Source of the DNA: Tuctoria greenei
Taxonomy: Eukaryota > Streptophyta > Magnoliopsida > Poales > Poaceae
Assembly: GCA_036927565.1 (NCBI GenBank)
Contig: JAYESD010000010.1
Span: 115,970,866-116,034,865 of the forward strand
Length of the DNA stretch: 64,000 nucleotides
Direction of reading: 5' to 3'
How positions within the stretch are numbered: position 1 is the first letter of the stretch; each line of letters begins with the position of its first letter. The notes below the pieces were generated by a model. That model did not search any database and was not told the DNA's origin. It saw nothing but the letters and a program-made list of their open reading frames with translations. Positions 54,956-64,000 of this stretch are shown one piece after another. Both the position numbers and the translations under genes were made by a program.

Positions 54956-57411
54956 TGTGACACTCGGTTCCGAAAATGAACCAAGTGAACGCATATGTGT
55001 TCCAAGGACGTTCAACACACATACACGAGTGCATTCACAAAAGGATATACAGAAAATTACCACAGAACAAAATTAATTAAGCACTTTTATTACAGAATTC
55101 AGAATATTCTAAAATACAAGCTCTAATAAATATTAATGATAAGTTTGAACTAATGCAGCAGAAATAAACTAACTAAGCAAACTAAGCATAAGGGATAACG
55201 TAGCTCCAAACAACACCACAGGCAAAGCTGACGGCAGACATGGCCTAGAACTCCGCATTATCATCGTTATACTCCCAATCCTGACCTGCAACTGTTGGTG
55301 GGGGAATTGCAAGGGTGAGTACATGTCGTATTCAACAAGTGTGGAAAGTATGACATGTAGCTGATACAAATGACAAATGTAGTAATGGCTAAGTGCTGAA
55401 AAGTACATTAAAACATTTGAAAAGCAATGTAATGTATTTATGTGAGTAAACCCATTATAAACCATAATTATTAACATAGTACCAGTCCATATTCAATATC
55501 CATCACCATTATACCAGATTTTACCATTACCATTAACCATATCCAATACCATAATTCGATCCATAACCATATTATCGACCATAACCAGTACCAAACAATC
55601 CCAAATGCCAAGTTCAAGTTTCCTTGAATCATGTGAGGGTCCAGGTTGCTCATAACCGAGAGCACGGCTATCATAATAGTTTTTAGACATACCCTGCAGA
55701 GGTTGTACCACTTTACCAACATGTTTATGATTTCATCACCGTTCGATGATAAAGGAATCTCAATTATACCATCTCACACTTCCTTAGGTGTGTAGCCAAG
55801 AGATCACAAAATAGCTTTTACAAAGGGACTACAAGCATGTACGGACCCATTGAGATTTCACTGGTGGCGATGAGTCCAACTGAGCACATCTTCAACCAAG
55901 GGCCCTCACTTGTGCAATTCGGATCCCCGGGAGTCCTGCCAACCATATCCAAACCCAATCTGACTCCCCTTCCCCGGTGCGCCAAATGATCCGCTCAATA
56001 CTAGCAATACCCTAATTAATCAGCTATGCCGCACCCACACTTGGCCTCGTGGTGGCACTATAAATCCTGGATGGTCGCTCCACGAACCGGTCCTTAAATC
56101 TAAAGCAAGCCAGGGCACCATAACATCCAACCCGTCCACATACCATGCTTGCTTAGATCACCAATTAGTATGTCACATTAACTAGTTCATATTAACCATG
56201 ATCTCATTAATGCATAATTAAATGATATAGTTATTTTCCCGTCCCAATTGATTAAGCAAAGCAAAAAGGTAAAAAGCCCTTCCTGACTCTCTACCATGAA
56301 TTTCGGGTGACAAGGGTGGTTAAACAAAGCTAGTAAACTTCCTATCATAGGATTCTCATCAAATTGACACAAGCATGCAGTTTTGCAAACAAACATTTAT
56401 TTTAGAAACAAGATCAATATGTTCAAGGACTCTTGCCTTGCTCCTGGACTTGATTAGATTCGAAGACTTCAAACTCCTGGTGCTGGAGGTCCTCCGCAGC
56501 ACTCTCTAACACAAATTTGTCTAAACCACGCAATAAACATACAAGACAAGAATCACAATCAATAAGTGCACATATATTACTCCATATGTCATGACATGCA
56601 TGATTAATGCAAATGCGAAGCAAAAGTAGTTAATGAGTTGTTAATAATGTTTACTAACTAGTTCTAATAGCTTTTAACAAGTTTATACAGGTTTGGAATT
56701 GATTCAAATCAATTTATATTTAATTCAACAGGAAACAGATCGAGAAATTGGACTAGTCCGCTTGGGACCGGACTAGTCCGCCCGTCGCAGGAACAGCGAA
56801 CTAGGGTTTTCTAGATTGACGTGAATTTGGAGAAACGGAGTTGAATTCACATGAGAAATAGAGAATAGAAGGTATACCAGGTGTTTAGAACTCCAATGAA
56901 TCAAGGGTTTTGGAGGCAACACTTGGATCTTGACGATTTAGGGTTGATGAAGAACTTGATGGTGGATTGTTGATGAAGAACGAAACTTGATGGAGATATT
57001 TATTCTCTTTCGTTTCTTCCTCTTCTTCTTCTTGCTCGGGATCTCCTTCTCCCCCCTTGATGGCGGCTCTCCACGAATTAGGGTCTGGGTGGACTTTCAA
57101 TTGAGGCAAGAGGATGTAAAGTGAAGAGATGGGGTGGTTTATACAGAGGTGGAGTCTAGGGTTTGAAGGAATTTGATTTTAGGGGGGTAGAGGCCAGTGT
57201 GTGGTCCCACATAGGCTCCAAAAAGAGTTAGACACGACATCCTTAGGCCCACTTAAGGTAGAACCCAAAAACGCATTGTGAAACTAAAGAACAATTCGGA
57301 ATCGTGATTTACCGAACAAGTTTGAAAAGGGCTGGACTAGTTCGAAGATTGACAGAGGCAAAAACGGAAAATTCTGGACTATATCGGACAAGCCCGAACT
57401 TGGTCAGAGAG
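54956..57411 (-). mobile_element. Element L: partial long LTR, family not identified
   Basis: The left edge TGTGACACTCGG at 54956 interrupts the J RNase H frame, so an insertion starts here. On the minus strand a TATA-like TATAAACC is near 57135-57142, followed by leader-like sequence. The LTR would end in GAGTGTCACA at 54956, so L points left and this is a 3' or solo LTR. A CCATA/AACCAT-rich stretch lies at 55490-55600 and two GGACTAGTCCG motifs near 56754-56790. At least 2.4 kb long; the rest lies beyond H. The frame at 57109-56885 has no recognisable domain. Confidence 0.6.
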
Positions 57412-58280
57412 TGATAGGATCTTGGTTCCTGATCTTTCGATGAGAATAGGAGGGTTCGATTTGTGGAGGAGAAGACGTTGGCGATCCGACTACACCGTCC
57501 CCAAGACGATGCGCCTTAGCGATCGGTACACCGACTCCGAAGTTGTATTGATCTTGCTGGCGCACAATCAACCTGACCACGAGGGCCTTTGTCCCTGCAA
57601 GCAATCGAAGAACACGCAAGAACAAGAAGAACAAGCACTTATCTGTTGAATCAGTCTAAAGTGGGGTTCTGGATACAAGTAGACGGGCGATCTAGTCGAC
57701 ACGCGCGTGTACAAGGAAGCAGCAGAAGCTAACTTACGAATAAACAAAAACCCACCAGCTAATGAGGGCGGCTGCTACTATTTATTACCTCCCTAGGGTC
57801 GTGAGAAACCCTAATCACGAGTCCCTAATGGACTCCAAACGATACATGGGCCATGGGCCCAATTTTGGTGATGCAGCACCCTGGACAGAAAAAGGTCTTG
57901 GTATTAAAATAACTATTGCGGCCGACTCCGAATAGATATGGACATGAGGCCAGATCCGTTTGAAAGTAGACTTGATAATATTTCCAGGAAGTACTTGAAC
58001 GCCCAGATCGGTGTCCGTATGAAGTCGTGGTGGTCGTCACAAGTTGGTGCTGTTCTGCTGTCCAAATCCCGTCCGCGCGAATTCCCTTCCCATTGGCTCC
58101 TCTCCATTGTTCCTAAGCAAAACAAGAAAGCACGTAGTTCCACGGTCTAGATAAGATGGACATAAGTCCAAGAACGAGTTCACCTCATAGTTTAGTTGAC
58201 GTGCATGAGCGCGAGTGATCGGACCAGAAACCGGTAGCTGAGTTGGTGTGGATGTATCGAGGGTGTTGATGTCCTCATCA
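57412..58280 (-). mobile_element. Element H 3' LTR (869 bp)
   Basis: Minus strand TGATGAGGACATC at 58280 to CCTATCA at 57412. Encodes the last 80 residues of the polyprotein, with the stop at 58037-58039. Confidence 0.92.
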
Positions 58281-61200
58281 TCCTCCCCTTCTTGCATTTG
58301 AGTCGTCCGCGACTCAAGCTCATCTTCTTCTCCCAAATATTGCTTCAAATCTGCAATGTTAAATGTGGGACTAACCCCAAAATTCGCAGGCAACTCGAGT
58401 TTATATGCATTATCATTAATTCTTTCTAACACTTTGAATGGACCATCAGCTCGAGGTAACAATTTAGACTTTCTCAAATCAGGAAACCTATCCTTTCGCA
58501 AATGTAACCAAACTAAATCACCAGGTTCAAAAGTGATAATTTTCTTTCCCCTACTACCAGCAAGTTTATACTTGGCATTCATGCACTCTATATTCTTCTT
58601 AGTGGTTTCATGCAATTTTAAGATCAACTCAGCACGATGTTTAGCATCAAAATTCACTCGTTCCATTGAAGGAAGAGGTAATAAATCAATAGGAGCACGG
58701 GGTACAAATCCATAAACAATCTCAAAAGGGCATTTCTTAGTACTAGAATGTAGGGAACGATTATAAGCAAACTCAACATGAGGCAAACACTCTTCCCACA
58801 TTTTTATATTCTTTTTCAAAACAGCCCTAAGCATGGTAGATAAACTTCTATTCACAACCTCAGTTTGACCATAAGTTTGGGGATGACAAGTAGTTGAAAA
58901 TAAAAGCTTAGTCCCCAATTTTGCCCATAACGTTCTCCAAAAATGGCTAAGAAACTTAGCATCACGATCTGAAACTATTGTGTTTGGCACACCATGCAAT
59001 CTAACAATATCTCGGAAAAACAAATCAGCAACATGTGTAGCATCATCACTTTTACGACAAGGTATGAAGTGTGCCATTTTAGAAAATCTATCCACAATAA
59101 CAAAGATGCTATCCCTCCCCTTCTTTGTTCTAGGCAGTCCTAAAACAAAGTCCATAGAAATATCCTCCCAAGGCATGCTAGGAACAGGAAGAGGCATGTA
59201 CAAACCATGTGGATTAAGTCGTGACTTAGCTTTTTGACATGTCGTGCAGCGAGCAACAAAGCGCTCCATGTCTCGCCTCATCCTTGGCCAAAAGAAATGA
59301 CCAGCAAGTATGTCCTCCGTCTTTTTCACTCCAAAGTGCCCCATCAGCCCGCCTCCATGCGCTTCCTGTAACAACAACAAACGAACGGAGCTAGCTGGAA
59401 TGCATAACTTGTTGGCTCTAAACACATAGCCATCATTGAGGACAAATTTATTCAATGTTTTTCCGTCTTTACATTTCAGCAATACATCTTTGAAATGAGC
59501 ATCATGTTCATATTGATCTTTAATCTTTTCTAATCCAAAAATTTTAAAGTCAAGTTGAGATAGAAGAGTATAACGTCTAGATAAAGCATCAGCAATAATA
59601 TTATCCTTTCCCTTTTTGTGTTTAATGACATAAGGAAAAGACTCAATAAATTCCATCCACTTAGCATGCCTACGGTTTAGTTTCCCTCGACTCCTAATAT
59701 GCTTTAGTGATTCATGATCAGAATGGATAACAAATTCTTTGGGCCACAAATAATGCTGCCATGTTTCTAAAGTTCGTACAAGAGCATATAATTCCTTATC
59801 ATAGGTAGAATAATTTAGAACAGGCCCACTCATTTTCTCACTAAAATATGCAACAGGTTTTCCTTCTTGTAACAAAACACCACCCAATCCAATCCCACTA
59901 GCATCACATTCAAGCTCAAAAGTCTTAGAAAAATCAGGAAGTTGGAGAAGAGGTGCATGCGTCAACTTATCTTTCAGTATGGTAAAGGCGTTATCTTGTG
60001 TGGTGCCCCAAGAAAAAGGCACCCCCTTCTTCGTAAGGTCATTCAATGGAGCAGCAATGGTGCTGAAATCCTTCACAAAGCGACGATAGAACCCAGCCAG
60101 CCCTAGAAAGCTCCGCACCTGTGTGATGGTCTTTGCTACAGGCCACCCCTGAATAGCCTCTACCTTGGCTTGATCAACTTCAATTCCCTGTGGAGTAACA
60201 ACATAGCCAAGGAAAGAGACTCGATCTGTCCAAAAGATGCACTTCTCAAGATTACCAAATAATCGTGCCTCACGCAAAGCATTAAAAACAGCACGTAAGT
60301 GATCAAGATGTTCATCCATGGATTTGCTATAAATCAATATATCATCAAAATACACAACAACAAATTTTCCAATGAATGCACGCAAAACCTCGTTCATTAA
60401 TCTCATGAAGGTGCTAGGTGCATTAGTTAACCCAAAAGGCATGACTAACCACTCATATAAACCGAACTTAGTTTTGAAAGCAGTTTTCCATTCATCTCCT
60501 AGTTTCATGCGAATTTGGTGATGACCACTACGCAAATCAACTTTTGAGAACACAACAACACCACTCAATTCATCAAGCATATCATCTAAGCGTGGAATAG
60601 GATGACGATATCGAATGGTTATATTGTTGATTGCTCTACAATCCACACACATACGCCATGATCCATCCTTTTTAGGTACTAGAATAACTGGAACAGCACA
60701 AGGACTAAGAGACTCACGTACATAACCTTTGTCAAGTAGTTCTTGTACTTGGCGCTGAATCTCCTTTGTTTCTTCTGGATTTGTCCTATATGGTGCACGG
60801 TTGGGCAATGAAGCACTGGGAATGAGGTCAATCTGGTGCTCAATCCCTCGAAGTGGTGGTAGTCCTGGTGGTATTTCACTTGGAAACACATCAGAATATT
60901 CCTGCAAAATGTTAGCAACAGCAGGAGGCAAAGAATGTTGCACATCGTAAAGGGAAATCAAAGCATCTTTGCATACCAAGGCATAGGCAACAGAGGTGGA
61001 GGCAATCAGTTCATTAATATCAGATTTCGTAGCAAACAAGCATTTTCCCTTCAGAGATATCTCATTTTTCTTATCAAACACAGATTTGGCATTGTTATTG
61101 TTCTCAATGTTAGCATGGTCCTGATATTTAGTTTTCCTAGCTCTAGCAACATCATCTTGCACAATAGCTTCAGGAGACATAGGATGCAACACAATTTTTT

Positions 61201-62968
61201 TATCGTGGTAAAGAAAAGAATACTGATTTGATCTACCATGATGCATAGAATCTCTATCAAATTGCCAAGGTCTTCCTAGCAGAATATTACAAGCTTGCAT
61301 AGGCACAATATCACATTCAACGACATCCTTATATGATCCAATAGTAAAATTGATTCGCACAAGTCTAGTTATCTTTGCCTTACCGCTGTTGTTTAACCAT
61401 TGAATGTAATAGGGATGTGGGTGCGGTTTGGTGCTTAGTGCCAGCTTGGTCACCATGTCACTGCTGGCCAAGTTGTTGCAGCTACCTCCATCAATGATCA
61501 TGCGGCAAGATCGCTCTTTGAAGACACACTTTGTTTGGAATAATGTGTGCCTTTGATTTTGTTCTGCTTTCTCCATTTGTGCACTAAGCACACGCTGCAC
61601 AATGAGACTATCATAGCGCGCTGCATCTTCTGCACCAATATGCTCTTCTTGATGTTCATCGCTACCTGCATAGTCAGCTGCAAGCAAAACACATGTATCG
61701 TCATCAAAATCGCTAGCAGATGAGTACTCACCGTCATCTTTAACAATTAGAACACGTTTGCTTGGGCAGTCACGCTGCACATGGCCAAAACCCTTGCACT
61801 TGTGATATTGAACATCTCTAGATCGTCCGGTAGATGCTACGGAAGAAGCACTCTCGGTGGGCTTTTGGGTGGTCTTTACTGCTCAGCTAGTGGAAGAAGC
61901 ACGTGGCTTGTTGCTGGAAGAAGAAGGTGCTGCCCGACTTTGTGAAGAAGATGGCGGAGAAGCATGCCCAGTCGAAGGAGTAGTCGTGCGTGGTTGCCAT
62001 GAGCTAGTCTTTCCTGCAGAAATATTAGTTCTAGAGCTAGCTCGTCATCCCTGCACTTCCCTTTCAGCTTTACAAGCAAGATGAAACAAACGGGTAACAT
62101 TATTGTAATCTTTATAAGCAAGTATGTCCTGAATTTCACGGTTTAAACCACCCAAAAATCTAGCCATAGCTGGTTCCTCATCCTCGTCTAAATTACAACG
62201 CAACATACCCATTTGTAATTCTTGAAAATACTCTTCTACACTTTTAGCTCCCTGTCTCAATTGTTGTAACTTATTTAACAGATCACGTGCATAGTAAGAA
62301 GGAACAAATCTAGCCCGCATGAGCCGTTTCAAAGCATCCCAAGTTTGTGGTATGTTATTAGGATTTTTCTTGCCATGTTCTATCCACCAAACAGAAGCAA
62401 AATCAGTAAACTCACTAGTGGCTGCTCTAACTCTTGCAAATTTTTGATCAACAGAAATCTCCCAAGTAATATATGCATCAGGGTCATATTTACCATCAAA
62501 ATGAGGTATCTTAAATTTGATCTTGTTAAAAGTATCTTCCTGATTGCGTACCTCACACCGACGATGTCCACCTATACCTTGACGGTTGCGTTGTAGCTGG
62601 CGCCATGGCCTAGCTTCCTCATCTTCCCCAATCTCCGTATCTGCAGAATAGTCATCTTCATTGTCACGTACAATACTAGGAGCATTGCTCACCTGTCCAT
62701 CTGCGGTGCGTCTACGATCCCTCTCCTCAAGGCGCTGCAGGATGGCTCCAATAGAGGTGTTCAATGTTTGAATGGAACTCTCCAACATGCTGATTTTGGT
62801 GTTGGTGTCGATCTGCATATTTTCCAATTGACCAAGGCGGTCACTGGTAACTCGAAAATCCTCATCAAGCGCTTCTGTGTGTAGCCGCACTTGGCGTTCG
62901 AAGTGTTGTATAATTCCCCGTGTGCGAGGTGAATGCACGTCTTCAGTTGTATTTGCTCCTCCTGCCAT
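58037..62968 (-). pseudogene. Element H gag-pol polyprotein, nearly intact
   Basis: A single frame from ATG 62968 to 58037 (1643 codons plus stop) with no frameshift. Gag has an in-frame 24-bp deletion near 62438, removing CHEFPENA. TGA at 62045-62047 replaces Arg (CG context) and TGA at 61883-61885 replaces Ser. The zinc knuckle has Tyr for its first Cys (61805-61807). From 61780 the frame is open for 1247 codons through protease (IIDGGSCNNLAS), RT (VVYFDDILIYS), RNase H, integrase (VARCTTCQKAKS, D, D, QTEVVNRSL) and the GPF domain into the LTR. Pol appears intact, but it lies downstream of the gag stops. Confidence 0.93.
58281..58293 (-). promoter_or_regulatory. Element H polypurine tract
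   Basis: Minus strand AAGAAGGGGAGGA directly before the 3' LTR. Confidence 0.88.
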
Positions 62969-64000
62969 GGTTAGTAGAAAAAAGTCCAATATGAAAGGGT
63001 AACGTTATCCCTAGCTACAAAGGTGCTGGTGGAGATAACTCGCTCACTCTCAACCTGTTCAATCAAGCTCTTACCTGTTCTTACAAAGCTCAGCAAGAAG
63101 GTGATGGCAACCAACAAGTAATGAACAACTTCAAGAGCAGGTGTCAATCTATGGCTTTAGGTGGCTGAACTAGCACAAGAAGCAAACTTTCACCACGTTA
63201 ATCACAACAAGCTGAATAAATATTCTACGACAGTACTGTGCTGATCTTAGTCTAGACCGTACTAGAGACGCGAGCCGAGACACCAATGTCGTCACTAAAA
63301 ACACCCCAAACAACAATCTGATTTTTTTTTCTTTTTTTTCGTTTTTTTTTGTTGGGGTGGTCACCCAAACTCTCTCTAGCTGGAATCAGGAGACCCTAGA
63401 ACAAAATTTGCACATGCGGCTTTTGATCTTGCACTTGCCTTTTTTTTCTTCTCTAATTGCTTGTGGCTTTTGTGCGGCTTTTGATTTTGCACTTGCCTTT
63501 TTTTTCTTCTCTAATTGCTTGTGGCTTTTGTGCGGCTTTTGATTTTGCACTTGCCTTTTTCTTGTTGTCAAACTCAAATTACTAATCTGACTCAAACTCG
63601 AAGTAGCAATCTGATTCGAACTCGAACTAGTAATCAGACTCAAACTCGAACTAGCAATCCGACTCAAACTTGAAGTAGCAATCTGATTTGAACTCGTAAT
63701 CTGACTCAAACTCGAACTAGCAATCCGACTCAAACTCAAAGTAGAAATATGATTTGAACTTGTAATCCGACTCAAACTCGAACTAGTAATCCGACTCAAA
63801 CTCGAAGTAGCAATCTGATTCAAACTCAAACTAGTAATCCGACTCAAACTCGAACTACGAATCTGACTCGAACTAGGTGACCGTATGTGACACGAACTCG
63901 AAACTCTAGTGGTGCAAAACTAAAGACCAGCAACTTGACTCGTCGAAGCAACCATGAACTCAACAAGTCTTGACTAAGTGGAGAAAGTAAAAGGCACAAT
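62969..64000 (-). other. Element H leader (partial)
   Basis: Collinear with the leaders of A and E: 54-bp array about 63416-63558, 24-bp array about 63576-63880 with the open frame 63386-63847. The primer site is beyond the window. Confidence 0.8.

Larger units (their letters stand above)
57412..64000 (-). mobile_element. Element H: CRM-like copy, runs off the right edge
   Basis: 3' LTR 57412-58280, polypurine tract, polyprotein and most of the leader. By comparison with E, the 5' LTR would begin about 150 bases beyond the window. The left flank GAGAG (57407-57411) is the expected target duplication. Inserted in the LTR of element L. Confidence 0.92.

Noticed and set aside
58356..59237. Open frames antisense to the CRM-like pol, repeated in E and A
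   Set aside because: They recur only because the opposite strand is conserved coding sequence; they are shadows of integrase and RT.
1..64000. Host genes, tRNA, rRNA, centromeric satellite or a novel defence-type system
   Set aside because: All long frames resolve to retrotransposon proteins or repeat by-products. No tandem 150-180-bp satellite or RNA gene was recognised by reading.

Overview
This is plant nuclear DNA, almost certainly from a grass, and it is a deeply nested cluster of Ty3/gypsy LTR retrotransposons. I see no host gene, rRNA, tRNA, CRISPR array or satellite array. The element types are a CRM-like chromovirus, Athila-like elements with a tRNA-Asp-type primer binding site, and Tat-like elements with a separate RNase H block ahead of the integrase. 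Four CRM-like insertions in 64 kb suggest centromeric or pericentromeric heterochromatin. That location is an inference.

Layout, left to right. 1-2041: 5' end of a minus-strand Tat-like element (Z), with gag start, primer site and LTR. 2042-5202: 3' part of an Athila-like element (C0, plus strand) ending in an LTR that is cut off at 5202. 5203-7679 and 33922-34126: a second element of that family (C, plus), inserted in the C0 LTR; only its 5' LTR, primer site and part of gag remain. 7680-33916: a non-autonomous minus element (B) inserted in the C gag. B carries a CRM-like element A (7794-15428, plus; duplication GTGTG) in its 3' LTR and a gag-only Athila derivative D (16635-30791, minus; duplication CTACC) in its body. 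D in turn carries a CRM-like element E (20667-28281, minus; duplication AGGCT) in its gag. 34127-39740: another gag-only derivative (F, minus), inserted in the C gag zinc knuckle and truncated at 39740.

39741-54955: remains of a Tat-like element (J, minus). It has a degraded RNase H/integrase, an 11-unit 70-bp repeat, and an antisense, apparently spliced gene of the putative gypsy-type transposon family (PF04195-like). J is interrupted by an Athila-like element with pol and an extra ORF (G, 41512-50025, minus) and by a CRM-like solo LTR (51620-52487; duplication ATAAG). 54956-57411: part of a long minus-strand LTR of an unidentified element (L), inserted in the J RNase H region. 57412-64000: a third CRM-like element (H, minus) inserted in L and running off the right edge about 150 bases before its 5' LTR.

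The deepest chain is C0, C, B, D, E, five levels. No copy encodes an intact polyprotein. The CRM-like copies are young: the LTR pairs of A and E differ at about 12 and 10 positions by eye over about 868 bases. The other families are older. B, D and F lack pol and would need proteins from relatives such as J/Z (for B) or a full-length Athila-like element (for D and F).
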